Source: Alphaproteobacteria bacterium
Lineage (GTDB): Bacteria > Pseudomonadota > Alphaproteobacteria > UBA8366
NCBI GenBank assembly: GCA_028281325.1
Contig: JANQKC010000021.1
Span: forward strand, 248,001-312,000
Length of the DNA: 64,000 nucleotides
Direction: 5' to 3'
Shown here piece after piece: positions 45,928 to 55,570 of this stretch. Each line of letters starts with the position of its first letter. Position 1 is the first letter of the stretch. Below the pieces are notes generated by a model. It was not told the DNA's origin. It did not search any database and was given only the letters and a program-made list of their open reading frames with translations. Made by a program: the position numbers and the translations under genes.

Positions 45928-48900
45928 CTACGCCGTCACCAGGCCGCGCAGTTCCCGATTCGCCACGGTCAGCATCGCCAGATCGATGCTGCCATGCTGC
46001 TCCAACTCGTTGACGATGGCTTCGACGCGTCCCACCACATCGTGGCGCTTGCCGGCCCAGCCGTCGATCGCCTCGTCGCCGCAGCCGCCGTCGATCAGCA
46101 CCTTGCCGGCAAGATCGCCTTGCGTTCCCCACAGGTCGTCGATGATCGCGCCGAGCGCCATCTGATGCCACGGATTCTCCGGCGTCATGATGTTGGCGTG
46201 ATGGCGCAGCCAGTCCAGCTTGAACCGGCTGCCCAGCAGGAAATAGGTCTCGCCGACTTCGCCGACCTGACGGTTCGCCTGCTGCGCGATCCTTACGATG
46301 TCGCAGGCGGTCGACAACGCCTTGAGATGCGCGACCCGCTGCGCCAATGCCTCGGGAACCCCGGGCTGCGAGAAGCGCGCCGCGCGATCCTGCGTTTCCG
46401 CGATCTGATCCGGCGCCATCAGCGAGTCCAGCTTGCCGCTGATTTCCTGAATGCCGGCGCCGTAGACCTCGGCATTCTTGCGGATGTCCAGCGGGTGTTC
46501 GCCGTTGCGCAGGAACCATAGGGTCATGCGTTCGAGCGTGCGGCCGGTCTCCATCAGCATCTGAATCTGCGCATCCGTCGAGACCTTGGTGTCGAGATCC
46601 TCGATCGCCTGCCAAAGCGAGCGCAGGTCGAAAGCCTCGCGGACGATGGTGTAGGCCCGCGCGATCTCGGACGTGTCCATGCCGGTGCGGTCCTGCATCT
46701 CGGTCACGAAGGTCGGCCCGACCCGGTTGATCATCGAATTGGTCACCACGGTCGCGATGATTTCCCGCCGCAGGCGATGCCGCCCGATGACCGCCTTGTA
46801 TTTCTTGCGCAACGGCTCCGGGAAATAGCGCAGCAGATCCTCTTCGAGCATCGACTCGTCGGGAATGTCGCTTTCGAGCAGGCGCGCGTAGGTGATGTTC
46901 TTGGAGTAGGCGAGCAGGACCGACAGTTCCGGCCGCGTCAGACCCTGGCGGGCCGACTGCCGGTCCGCGATTTCCTCATCGTCGGGCAGGAATTCGATCT
47001 GCCGGTTCAGCAGGTCCGCCCGTTCGAGCATCCGCATCATGCGCTGCTGTTGGCCGAGCAAGTGATACGAATGCGCCTCGGTCACAGACAGCGCCTGGGT
47101 CTGCTGGTAGTTGTTGCGCAGGACGAGCGCCGCGACCTCATCGGTCATCTTGGCGAGCAGCGTGTCGCGCTGCTTCATCGTCATGTCGCCGCGCTGCACC
47201 ACGTCGCCGAGCGCGATCTTGATGTTGACCTCGTGGTCCGACGTGTCGACGCCGGCCGAATTGTCGATGAAGTCGGTGTTGATGCGGCCACCGGTCTGCG
47301 CGAATTCGATACGGCCGAGTTGGGTCACGCCCAGATTGGCGCCTTCGCCGACCACCTTGCAGCGCAGGTCGCGGCCGTCGATCCGGATCGGGTCGTTCGC
47401 CCGGTCGCCCGCCTCGGCATGGTCCTCGTCCGACGACTTGATATAGGTGCCGATGCCGCCGAACCACAGCAGGTCGACCTCGGCCAGCAACATCGCCTTC
47501 AGCAGCTCGTTCGGCGTCACCTTGCTCGATGAAATGCCGAACAGCTTCCGAATCTCCGGCGTCAGGTCGATCGACTTGGCGCTGCGCTCGAACACGCCGC
47601 CGCCCTTGGAGATCAGCTTCGCGTCGTAATCCGACCAACTGCTGCGCGGCAGATCGAACAAGCGCCGGCGTTCCTTGAAACTCGTGGCCGCGTCCGGCGA
47701 CGGGTCGATGAAGATATGCAGGTGATTGAAGGCGCCAACCAACCGGATATGCTCGGACAGCAGCATGCCGTTGCCGAACACGTCGCCCGACATGTCGCCG
47801 CAGCCAACGCAGGTGAAGTCCTCGGACTGCGAATCGTGGCCCATTTCCCGGAAATGCCGTTTCACGGATTCCCAGGCGCCGCGCGCGGTGATGCCCATGC
47901 CCTTGTGGTCGTATCCGGCCGACCCGCCCGACGCGAAGGCGTCGTCGAGCCAGAAGCCGCGGTCGCGGGCGACCCCGTTCGCGAAATCTGAGAAGGTGGC
48001 GGTGCCCTTGTCCGCGGCGACGACGAGATAGGGATCGTCCTCGTCCTTGCGCGCCACTTCCAGCGGCGGGACCACGTCGTCGCCCGACAGGTTGTCGGTC
48101 ACGTCGAGCATCGCCCCGATGAACGTCTTGTAGACCGCGATCCCCTCTTCCATGAAGGCTTCGCGGTCGGACGGCGGCGGCGCTTTCTTCAACACGAACC
48201 CGCCCTTCGAGCCGACCGGCACGATCACGGCGTTCTTCACCTGCTGCGCCTTGGCCAGGCCCAGCACCTCGGTGCGGAAATCCTCGCGCCGGTCCGACCA
48301 GCGCAAACCGCCGCGCGCCACATAACCGAAGCGCAGATGCACGCCTTCGAAGCGCGGGCTGTAGACGAAGATCTCGCGCAACGGCCGGGGCAACGGCAGT
48401 TCGTCGATGTTGCCGCTGTCCAGCTTGAAGGTCACATAGGGCTTCGGCGATCCGTCCTCGGACGGCTGATAGAAATTCGTCCGCAGCGTCGACTGAACCA
48501 TGTTCAGGTAGTGCCGGATGATACGGTCTTCATCCAGGTTGCTGACCGCTTCCAACGCGTCCTCGATGCTTTCCACAGTCGTGATCTCGTCGACCTGGCG
48601 TTTCCTGGCATAATCGGGATCGAAGCGAATTTCGAACAGTTTGACCAGCAGACCGGCGAGCGTGCGGTTCTTCGCCAGCGTCTCTTCCATATAGGCTTGG
48701 CTGAACGGGATGCGCGCCTGGCGCAGATATTTGCAATAGGCGCGCAGGATGACGACCTCGCGCCAATTGAGCCCGGCGCCGAGGACCAGCCGGTTGAACC
48801 CGTCATTCTCCATCCGGTCGCACCAGATATGCGCGAAACTCTCGTGGAATTCGTCGCGGATCGTCTCGAAGTCCACGGCCGACCCATCGGCGGTGACGAG

Positions 48901-50760
48901 GCCGAAATCGTGAATGCGAATCTCACCCTCGGCGTCGGACAAGGTCATCTCGAAGGGAATCTCGCTCATCACCTTCAGGCCCATGTTTTCGAGCACGGGC
49001 AACACATCCGACAGGGCCAGCTGCCCGTCTGTGCTGTAGACCTTGAAGCGCAGCTCGCTCTCTTCCGCCTCGATCGGGTGGTAGAGGTTCATGCCGAGCG
49101 CGCCGTTCTCGCGCACCTCTTCGATCTTTTCGATGTCGAAGACGCCGGTCGCGGCGGAGAAACGATGCTGATAGGCCACCGGGAAGGCGTTGCAATAGCG
49201 CCGGTACAGCCGGTTGCCGGTCTCCTCGCCGAGGCGTTCCACCAGCACGTCATGCAGACGGTCGCTCCAGGTGCGGCCGGCGTCGCGCAGCCGGCCTTCG
49301 ATCTCGCGAATGTCGTAGTCCGGAACCTGGCCCGGCCGCGTCGCCACGATGAAATGAAGCCGGCCGAGCGGTTCGTCGCCGAACTGCGCCGTGTGATTGG
49401 CGATCACGCCGTCGAAGGCAGCGGCGATGATGTCCTCGAAGGCGCGGCGCAGCGACGGATTGTAACGGTCCCGCGGCACATACACGAAGGCCGACACGAA
49501 GCGGCCGAACGGATCGCGCCGCACGAACAGCGCGATGCGTTGACGTTCCTGCAGGCTGACGATGCCGATGGAGATCTCTTCGAGGATGTCGGGTTCGATC
49601 TGAAAAAGTTCGTCGCGCGGGAAATTTTCCAGCACGTGCATCAGCGCCTTGCCGCTATGGCTGCGCGGATCGAAGCCGGACCGCGCCAGCACCTCGTTGA
49701 CCTTCTGGCCCAGCACCGGAATGCGGCGCGGACTCATGCTGTAGGCGGAGGAGGTGAACAACCCGACGAAGATGCGTTCGCCGGTGACCTTGCCCTTGGC
49801 GTCGAACTTCTTGATCGCGATCGCGTCCAGCGGGGTCGGCCGGTGCACGGTCGAGCGCAGGCTGGACTTGGTGATCAGGATCGGCTCGGGACGGCGCAGG
49901 AATTCCTGCACCTCCGGCGGCATGCTGCCGAGCTGGCGTAGGCCGGCGAAGACCTCGGTCGCGGGATCGCCCAGGACACCCAGGCCCGAATTCTCCAGGA
50001 TCTCGACCGTCGCCTTCTTCCCCTTGTGCAGGATGTTGACGTCGCGATAGCCGATGAAGGTGAAATGGTCGTCGCGAATCCATTCCAGGAAGGCGACGGC
50101 TTCCTCCAGCTTGTCCGCATCGATCGGCGGCGGCGTCTCGGTCAGGCTTTCCAGCGCTTGTTTGGACTGTTCCAGCATCGCGGGCCAATCTTCGACGGCC
50201 GCGCGGACATTGCCGAGAATCCGGTGAATATTCGTTTCGATCTCGCGCAGCGCCTCGGAGGAGGTCTGCTCGTCCACCTGGATCTGCATGAAGGATTCGC
50301 GGGCGGCGCCATTGCCGCTCTCGTGGCCTTCGGTGATCGTCACCAAGCGGCCGGTCTCGTCGCGCTCGACCTGAAAAATCGGATGGATCACCAGATGCAC
50401 CGTCAGATTCAGCGCGTTCAGTTCCATCGCCACCGAATCAACCAAAAAGGGCATGTCATCGTTGATGATTTCGATGACGGTATGCCGGCACCGCCAGCCG
50501 TGTTTTTCGAATTGCGGGTTATAGGCGCGGACTTTCGCGTCGTTGCCCGTGCGCTTTTCGCCGAAATGCAGCAGCGACAGCGCCCCGCCGTAGAGGTCTT
50601 CCGGGTCGACGCCGAGGACGTCGTCCTCCAACACGTCGGTATAGAACTGGCGGATGAAATACGCGGATTTTTCCGCTTTTTCGCCGCTCATCTTCGATTG
50701 AACCAGGGTCGTGACCTTTTCGATCATCTCCTGTTTCAGCGTTTCCACCCGGACTGACAT
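45928..50760 (-). CDS. NAD-glutamate dehydrogenase, large (L180) type
   Basis: The 1,610-residue protein is full length for the large GDH class. Its N-terminal half (about 1-700) holds ACT-like regulatory repeats (NDDMPFLVDSVAMELNAL, VSAFVYVPRDRYNPSLRR). The catalytic region (about 800-1,270) has ARGGLRWSDRREDFRTEVLG, QVKNAVIVPVGSKGGFVLKK with the active-site lysine, and CVGCGDMSGDVFGNGML. A long helical C-terminal domain follows. It oxidises glutamate to 2-oxoglutarate for catabolism. GGGAG precedes ATG 50760. The leader can form two exclusive hairpins (50776-50804). Confidence 0.97.
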   Translation of the reverse strand: MSVRVETLKQEMIEKVTTLVQSKMSGEKAEKSAYFIRQFYTDVLEDDVLGVDPEDLYGGALSLLHFGEKRTGNDAKVRAYNPQFEKHGWRCRHTVIEIINDDMPFLVDSVAMELNALNLTVHLVIHPIFQVERDETGRLVTITEGHESGNGAARESFMQIQVDEQTSSEALREIETNIHRILGNVRAAVEDWPAMLEQSKQALESLTETPPPIDADKLEEAVAFLEWIRDDHFTFIGYRDVNILHKGKKATVEILENSGLGVLGDPATEVFAGLRQLGSMPPEVQEFLRRPEPILITKSSLRSTVHRPTPLDAIAIKKFDAKGKVTGERIFVGLFTSSAYSMSPRRIPVLGQKVNEVLARSGFDPRSHSGKALMHVLENFPRDELFQIEPDILEEISIGIVSLQERQRIALFVRRDPFGRFVSAFVYVPRDRYNPSLRRAFEDIIAAAFDGVIANHTAQFGDEPLGRLHFIVATRPGQVPDYDIREIEGRLRDAGRTWSDRLHDVLVERLGEETGNRLYRRYCNAFPVAYQHRFSAATGVFDIEKIEEVRENGALGMNLYHPIEAEESELRFKVYSTDGQLALSDVLPVLENMGLKVMSEIPFEMTLSDAEGEIRIHDFGLVTADGSAVDFETIRDEFHESFAHIWCDRMENDGFNRLVLGAGLNWREVVILRAYCKYLRQARIPFSQAYMEETLAKNRTLAGLLVKLFEIRFDPDYARKRQVDEITTVESIEDALEAVSNLDEDRIIRHYLNMVQSTLRTNFYQPSEDGSPKPYVTFKLDSGNIDELPLPRPLREIFVYSPRFEGVHLRFGYVARGGLRWSDRREDFRTEVLGLAKAQQVKNAVIVPVGSKGGFVLKKAPPPSDREAFMEEGIAVYKTFIGAMLDVTDNLSGDDVVPPLEVARKDEDDPYLVVAADKGTATFSDFANGVARDRGFWLDDAFASGGSAGYDHKGMGITARGAWESVKRHFREMGHDSQSEDFTCVGCGDMSGDVFGNGMLLSEHIRLVGAFNHLHIFIDPSPDAATSFKERRRLFDLPRSSWSDYDAKLISKGGGVFERSAKSIDLTPEIRKLFGISSSKVTPNELLKAMLLAEVDLLWFGGIGTYIKSSDEDHAEAGDRANDPIRIDGRDLRCKVVGEGANLGVTQLGRIEFAQTGGRINTDFIDNSAGVDTSDHEVNIKIALGDVVQRGDMTMKQRDTLLAKMTDEVAALVLRNNYQQTQALSVTEAHSYHLLGQQQRMMRMLERADLLNRQIEFLPDDEEIADRQSARQGLTRPELSVLLAYSKNITYARLLESDIPDESMLEEDLLRYFPEPLRKKYKAVIGRHRLRREIIATVVTNSMINRVGPTFVTEMQDRTGMDTSEIARAYTIVREAFDLRSLWQAIEDLDTKVSTDAQIQMLMETGRTLERMTLWFLRNGEHPLDIRKNAEVYGAGIQEISGKLDSLMAPDQIAETQDRAARFSQPGVPEALAQRVAHLKALSTACDIVRIAQQANRQVGEVGETYFLLGSRFKLDWLRHHANIMTPENPWHQMALGAIIDDLWGTQGDLAGKVLIDGGCGDEAIDGWAGKRHDVVGRVEAIVNELEQHGSIDLAMLTVANRELRGLVTA

Positions 50761-50775
50761 AGCTCAACTCCCAAA

Positions 50776-50804
50776 GGGCATACCGCCCGGGCAAAGGATG
50801 CCCG
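50776..50804 (-). promoter_or_regulatory. Alternative hairpins in the glutamate dehydrogenase leader
   Basis: In the minus-strand RNA the segment from 50804 can pair CGGGCA with TGCCCG (50788-50793/50799-50804). Alternatively GGGCAT pairs with ATGCCC (50776-50781/50798-50803), just 5' of the Shine-Dalgarno. The shared arm makes the two structures mutually exclusive. Confidence 0.35.
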
Positions 50805-50937
50805 AGGCAACACAAAGGTTTAGCGAAGGTCCCGTGAACATTTTACTAACCGTGACGCCGCTCATTTCCGCGGTCATGCGGCCAATATAGGCGGCAATAG
50901 TAACGCAACCACCGCGATTAGCGAGCAAAATGACATG

Positions 50938-50965
50938 AAAACGCCGGCGGTCGGGCCGCCGGCGC
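50938..50965 (-). terminator. Rho-independent terminator after scoB
   Basis: On the minus strand CGCCGGCGG (50964-50956) and CCGCCGGCG (50950-50942) form a perfect 9-bp stem with a 5-nt loop, followed by TTTT (50941-50938). It lies 28 bp after the scoB stop and separates the CoA-transferase operon from the glutamate dehydrogenase gene. Confidence 0.88.
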
Positions 50966-50992
50966 ATCAAATTCGAGTCATGCGGTTCTCCG

Positions 50993-51682
50993 CTACGCGG
51001 CGATTTCGCACAAGGTGTCGGGCAGGATGAGTTTTGCGTCGCACGCCGCCTGCACGTCTTCGGCGGTCAGCCCCGGCGCGACTTCCTCCAGGACAAAGCC
51101 GTCTTCCGTCACCGACAACACCGCCATGTCGGTATAGACCCGCGTCACCACGCCCAGCGCCGTCGGCGGATAGGTCAGCGTGTCGACGATCTTGGCGCTG
51201 CCGTCCTTCGACAGATGCGTCATGATCGCGAAGGTCTGCCGCGCGCCGACGGCGATATCCATCGCGCCGCCGATGTTGCCGGCGCTCGCGCCCAATACCT
51301 TCCAGTTCGCCAGGTCGCCGTTCGCCGCCACCTGGAACGCGCCGAGCACCGCGCAGTCGAGCCGGCCGCCGCGCGCCAGCGAGAAGGAGTCCGCGTGATG
51401 GACATAAGCGCCGCCGGGGATCAGCGTCACCGGCCCCTTGCCCGCGCTCATCAGGTCGCGGTCGATGTCTTCCTCGCGTTCCGGCGGCGGCCCCATGCCG
51501 ATGATGCCGTTCTCGCTGTGCAGGATAACGTCGCGCTCGGGAGGGACATACTGCACGGCCATGGTCGGCATGCCGATGCCGATGTTGACCACCCAGTCGG
51601 CCTCCAGGTCGCGGGCGAGCCGCCGGGCGACTTGGTCGCGGGTGAGCAGGGGTTTATCGGGTTTCGTCATGATGCGTGCCAT
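50993..51682 (-). CDS. scoB: 3-oxoacid CoA-transferase subunit B
   Basis: The 229-residue subunit contains NIGIGMPTMAVQYVP and the catalytic glutamate Glu57 in HSENGIIGMGPPP, then GGAYVHHADSFSL and the GGAMDIAVGARQ loop. Together with subunit A it moves CoA from succinyl-CoA to acetoacetate or a related oxoacid. An alternative start is ATG 51670 (MTKPDK). It begins 6 bp after scoA; a strong terminator follows. Substrate preference beyond short-chain oxoacids is not certain. Confidence 0.93.
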   Translation of the reverse strand: MARIMTKPDKPLLTRDQVARRLARDLEADWVVNIGIGMPTMAVQYVPPERDVILHSENGIIGMGPPPEREEDIDRDLMSAGKGPVTLIPGGAYVHHADSFSLARGGRLDCAVLGAFQVAANGDLANWKVLGASAGNIGGAMDIAVGARQTFAIMTHLSKDGSAKIVDTLTYPPTALGVVTRVYTDMAVLSVTEDGFVLEEVAPGLTAEDVQAACDAKLILPDTLCEIAA

Positions 51683-51688
51683 TTTCTC

Positions 51689-52354
51689 TTACCCGCCAGT
51701 TACCAGATAGCAGTCCACGTAGACGCTGGGCGTCACGATGATTTCCGGGTCGAGATCGCCGACCTCGACCTCCTCGGCCACCTCGGCGATGGTGAACTCC
51801 GCCGCCATCGCCATGACCGGGTTGAAGTTCCGCGCCGATTTGCGGAACACCAGATTGCCGCGCTTGTCCGCCTTCAGCGCCTTGATCAGCGCGAAGTCGC
51901 CGCGCAGCGGCTTTTCCAGAATATACGTCTTGCCATCCATCTCAAATTCCGGCTTGCCCTCGGCGATCTCGGTGCCGACGCCGGTCGGCGTCAGGAAACC
52001 GCCGAGCCCCGCGCCGGCGTTGCGCATACGCTCGGCCATGGTGCCCTGCGGCACCACTTCCAGGTCGACCTTGCCGGCGGCGTACAGCTCCTTGAAGACG
52101 TGGGATTCGCTGGCGAAGGGGAAGCTGCAGATCATCTTGCCGACGACGCCTTCCTCCAGCAGCCGGGCGATCCCGGTATGGCCGGTGCCCGCGTTGTTGT
52201 TGACGATGGTCAGGTTGCGCAGCCCGCTGTCGCAGACCCCCTCGATCAGGGTCTCGGGCACGCCGCCGTAGCCGAACCCGCCGACCAGCACGATGCTGCC
52301 GTCACGCAGGTTCGCGATCGCGTCTTCCAGCGATGCCGCCTTTTTCTTCTTCAT
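51689..52354 (-). CDS. scoA: 3-oxoacid CoA-transferase subunit A
   Basis: The 221-residue subunit has the CoA-binding glycine-rich loop VGGFGYGGVPETLIEGV (24-40), LTIVNNNAGTGHTG, GAGLGGFLTPTGVGTEI and a C-terminal EVEVGDLDPEIIVTPSVYV. It forms the first half of the heterotetrameric class I CoA-transferase with the adjacent subunit B. The start ATG 52354 opens with MKKKKAASLEDAI. Together with glutamate dehydrogenase and acs it fits acetoacetate or amino-acid catabolism feeding acetyl-CoA. Confidence 0.93.
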   Translation of the reverse strand: MKKKKAASLEDAIANLRDGSIVLVGGFGYGGVPETLIEGVCDSGLRNLTIVNNNAGTGHTGIARLLEEGVVGKMICSFPFASESHVFKELYAAGKVDLEVVPQGTMAERMRNAGAGLGGFLTPTGVGTEIAEGKPEFEMDGKTYILEKPLRGDFALIKALKADKRGNLVFRKSARNFNPVMAMAAEFTIAEVAEEVEVGDLDPEIIVTPSVYVDCYLVTGG

Positions 52355-52542
52355 GGTGTCGCTGTTCTCCCTCGCCGTTGGCGGCGTCGTTCTTTATCGA
52401 TTGTCCGGAAAGGCGCGGGATCCGCGCGGTGCTCCCCTAGTTTTTATCCCGTGGCGGCGGGTGCGGGCAAGCGCGCTTGCCGTCCGCGCGCCCGGATCGC
52501 ATGATATCGGCCTAAAACCGCCGACCGGGGAGCAAGCAAAAC

Positions 52543-53415
52543 ATGGATGACGGGGTTTTTCGCGGCTATTCCGCCGAGGAGCTGGAGCTGCAGTTCAACC
52601 CGCGGGCCGCGGTGCCGGACCACGAGGCGATCGTCGCCGCCGGCGTCGAGCGCGCCGCCGCATACCGCGAGGCGGCGGCCGACGCGACCTACGACGTCGC
52701 CTATGGCGGCCACGCGATGGAGACCCTGGACATCTTCCGCCCCGAAAACCCCGAAGGCGCGCCGGTGCATGTCTACATCCACGGCGGCTTCTGGCGCTCG
52801 CGGGTGAAGGAGGATTTCAGCTATGTCGCCGGGCCGATGGTCGACGCCGGCGCGGTCGTCGCGGTGGTGAACTACGCGCTTTGCCCCGACGTGACGCTGG
52901 ACGAGATCGTCCGCCAGATGCGCGCCTGCTGCGCTTTCCTATACAAGAACCCGGAGGTTCACGGCGGCGACCCGGACCGCATCCATGTCTCGGGCCACTC
53001 GGCAGGCGGGCACCTCGGCGCGATGCTGATGGCGACCGACTGGCCCGCCTATGACAACACCCTGCCGGCGGACCTGATCAAGAGCGCGGTGCTGATCAGC
53101 GGCATCTACGAGATCGCGCCGGTGATGGACATCTCGGTGCAGGAAGCCGTCCGCCTGACCCCCGACATGGCCGAGCGCAACAGCCCGATCTTCATGACGC
53201 CGGCGACCAAGGCCCCGATCGCGATCACTGTCGGCGGCGCGGAAAGCGACGAGTTCCGCCGCCAATCCGCCGCCCTCGCCGACGCCTGGAAGGGCCACGC
53301 GCCGGTCGAGCATTTCGAACTGCCGGACCTGAACCACTTCACCGTGCTGAGCGAAACCGCCAACGCCGACAACCCGCTGACCGAATGTCGATTAAGGATG
53401 ATGGGGTTGGGGTAA
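52543..53415 (+). CDS. Alpha/beta hydrolase (kynurenine formamidase/BD-FAE-like)
   Basis: The 290-residue enzyme has an HGGFW oxyanion motif (80-84), nucleophile Ser153 in GHSAGGH, an acidic residue in GGAESDEFRR, and the catalytic His in DLNHFTVL. This HGG-type layout is shared by arylformamidases and feruloyl or carboxyl esterases, so the exact substrate is open. There is no signal peptide. It is followed by an enolase-superfamily gene 73 bp downstream on the same strand, and the two may act in one catabolic route. Confidence 0.88.
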   Translation: MDDGVFRGYSAEELELQFNPRAAVPDHEAIVAAGVERAAAYREAAADATYDVAYGGHAMETLDIFRPENPEGAPVHVYIHGGFWRSRVKEDFSYVAGPMVDAGAVVAVVNYALCPDVTLDEIVRQMRACCAFLYKNPEVHGGDPDRIHVSGHSAGGHLGAMLMATDWPAYDNTLPADLIKSAVLISGIYEIAPVMDISVQEAVRLTPDMAERNSPIFMTPATKAPIAITVGGAESDEFRRQSAALADAWKGHAPVEHFELPDLNHFTVLSETANADNPLTECRLRMMGLG

Positions 53416-53488
53416 CGGTTCCACCGCCCGTCTCCGTCGTTACTCCCTCCCGCCGCAAGACCAGACACACAATAAGGACACCGCCGCC

Positions 53489-54667
53489 ATGAAAGTCACC
53501 AAAGTCACCCCCATGCTCATCGACAAATACATGTTCGTCGAGGTCGAGACGGACACGGGGTTGACCGGGCTCGGCGAGAGCGGCGCGTGGGGCCATCTGG
53601 AGGCGTCCAAGACGGCGGCGGAGAAGTTCGGCGATTATCTGGTCGGCAAGGACCCCGGGCCGATCGAGCATCATTGGAACATCATGCATCGGTTCGGCCA
53701 TTTCCGCGGCACCGCCATCGTCGGCGCGATTTCGGCGATCGACATGGCCCTGTGGGACATCAAGGGGCAGGCGCTGGGCGTGCCGGTGCACCAATTGCTG
53801 GGCGGGCCGACCCGCGACAAGGCCCGCGTCTACGGCCACGTGAAGGCGGAGACGCCGGACGAGATGGTCGAGAACTGCATCAAGCTGAAGGAGTTGGGCT
53901 TCACCGCGATCGGCCACATGAACCCCTTCCTCGACGAGGACCGGGACAACGCCTATTTCAAGCCGCACGCGCGCAAGATCGATGACGCCGTCGCCGTGGT
54001 GGCGCGGGTGCGCGAGGCGGTCGGCCCGGACGTGGACCTGTGCATCGAAATCCACCGGCGGCTGACGCCCGCCGAGGCCGTGGTCTTCGCGCGCGAGTTG
54101 GAACCCTTGCGGCCGATGTTCTACGAAGACCCGATCCCGCCGGAAAGCTACGACGCGATGGCGCGGGTGGCCGACCGCATCCGCATCCCGCTCGCCACCG
54201 GGGAACGTTTCCACTCGCTGCATGAATTCGAAACGCTGCTGGTGCGCAACGCGGTCGATTACGTGCGCAGCTCGCTCTGCGTGTGCGGCGGGATCACCGG
54301 CGGCCGCAAGATCGCCGCCCTGGCCGAAGCGCATGGCGTGCAACTGGTGCCGCACAACCCGTTGTCGCCGGTCTGCCTGTTCGCCGGGCTGCACCTGGAC
54401 GCCAGCATCGCCAATTTCGCGATCCAGGAATACCCGACGGTCGGCGTCGGCTTCGAGGACAAGGGAACGTCGAACGCGCCGACCACCACGCTGGCCGGGA
54501 AGGACATCGTCACCAACGTGCCCGCGTTCAAGGACGGTTTCGTCGAGATTCCGCAAGCGCCGGGGCTCGGCGTGAAACTGGTGAAGGACGCCGCCGAGAA
54601 ATTCCCGCCCATCCCGCGCCGCGTCCGCATGCGGCCGCACAAGGACGGGTCGCTGGTCGACCAGTAG
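53489..54667 (+). CDS. Mandelate racemase/muconate-lactonizing (enolase superfamily) protein
   Basis: The 392-residue protein has the N-terminal capping domain (GLTGLGESGAWGHLEASKTA) and a TIM barrel. The barrel has ligands in VDLCIEIHRRLTP (Glu and His rather than Asp), MFYEDPIPPESYDAM and ATGERFHSLHEFE, followed by PHNPLSPVCLFAGLHLDAS. The EIH and PHNP features resemble galactonate- or mannonate-type acid sugar dehydratases. The specific acid sugar cannot be read from sequence. It is followed by a rhodanese after 43 bp. Confidence 0.9.
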   Translation: MKVTKVTPMLIDKYMFVEVETDTGLTGLGESGAWGHLEASKTAAEKFGDYLVGKDPGPIEHHWNIMHRFGHFRGTAIVGAISAIDMALWDIKGQALGVPVHQLLGGPTRDKARVYGHVKAETPDEMVENCIKLKELGFTAIGHMNPFLDEDRDNAYFKPHARKIDDAVAVVARVREAVGPDVDLCIEIHRRLTPAEAVVFARELEPLRPMFYEDPIPPESYDAMARVADRIRIPLATGERFHSLHEFETLLVRNAVDYVRSSLCVCGGITGGRKIAALAEAHGVQLVPHNPLSPVCLFAGLHLDASIANFAIQEYPTVGVGFEDKGTSNAPTTTLAGKDIVTNVPAFKDGFVEIPQAPGLGVKLVKDAAEKFPPIPRRVRMRPHKDGSLVDQ

Positions 54668-54710
54668 CCGTAAAGATTAGCAGGCATACTGTCATGGAGA
54701 CCTCGACACG

Positions 54711-55553
54711 ATGACCACCGCCGACCGCGACTACACGAATCCCGACCTGTTGTGGTCGCCCGAAACCTTGCGGGCGCGCATGGCCGAGCCTGGCCTCGCC
54801 GTGATCGACACGCGGCCCGCCGAGCTGTTCGCGCAAGGGCGGCTGCCGGGGGCGCGGCATTTCGACCTGTATTTCGTCAACACCGACGACACCGACCCGG
54901 CCCCGCTGGCCGCCTTCACCCGGATGTGGGCCAACCTGCTCGGCTGGCGCGGGGTAAGCGCGGACGACACCATCGTCTTCTACGGCGGCTTCACCGACAT
55001 GTGCGCGGCGCGAGGCTATTGGTTCTGCGAGTACCTCGGCCATGACGACGTGCATGTGCTGGACGGCGGAATCGCCGCCTGGACCGAAGCGGGCCTGCCG
55101 CTGGAAACCGAGAGTGGCCCACCCGCGCCGGTCAAATACGCCGCCGACCCGGTCATGGAGAAGGTCGCCGGATATCAAGATATCCTGGCGGCCGACGGCG
55201 ACGCCAGCACGGTGATCGTCGATACGCGCAGCCGCGCAGAGTTCCTCGGCACCGACCGGCGCGCCCGGCACGGCGGCGCGATCCCCGGCGCGGTGCACCG
55301 CGACTGGGTCGACCTGTACGATCCCGGCACCGGCTGCATGAAACCGGCGGACAAGCTGCGCGAGGCCTTCGAATCGCTGGGCGTGACGCCGGACAAGGAG
55401 GTTACGCTCTACTGCAACACGGGCTACCGTTCGGCGCACGGTTACCTGGCGCTGCGGCTGCTCGGCTATCCGCGGCTGCGGAACTATGTCGGATCCTGGC
55501 AGGAATGGGGCAACCGCGACGGCCTGCCGATCTGGACGCCGGAAGACGCTTAG
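54711..55553 (+). CDS. Two-domain sulfurtransferase (rhodanese)
   Basis: The 280-residue protein has two rhodanese domains. The first (about 1-130) has VIDTRPAELFAQGRLPGARHFD and VFYGGFTDMCAARGYW but no active loop. The second (about 150-275) has IVDTRSRAEFLG and the persulfide cysteine Cys235 in LYCNTGYRSAHG. It moves sulfane sulfur from thiosulfate or 3-mercaptopyruvate to acceptors; CNTGYR differs from both typical CRxGxR and CGSGVTA loops, so the donor is uncertain. No signal peptide is present, so it should be cytoplasmic. Confidence 0.9.
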   Translation: MTTADRDYTNPDLLWSPETLRARMAEPGLAVIDTRPAELFAQGRLPGARHFDLYFVNTDDTDPAPLAAFTRMWANLLGWRGVSADDTIVFYGGFTDMCAARGYWFCEYLGHDDVHVLDGGIAAWTEAGLPLETESGPPAPVKYAADPVMEKVAGYQDILAADGDASTVIVDTRSRAEFLGTDRRARHGGAIPGAVHRDWVDLYDPGTGCMKPADKLREAFESLGVTPDKEVTLYCNTGYRSAHGYLALRLLGYPRLRNYVGSWQEWGNRDGLPIWTPEDA

Positions 55554-55570
55554 TTTGTCTATTAGGTTGT

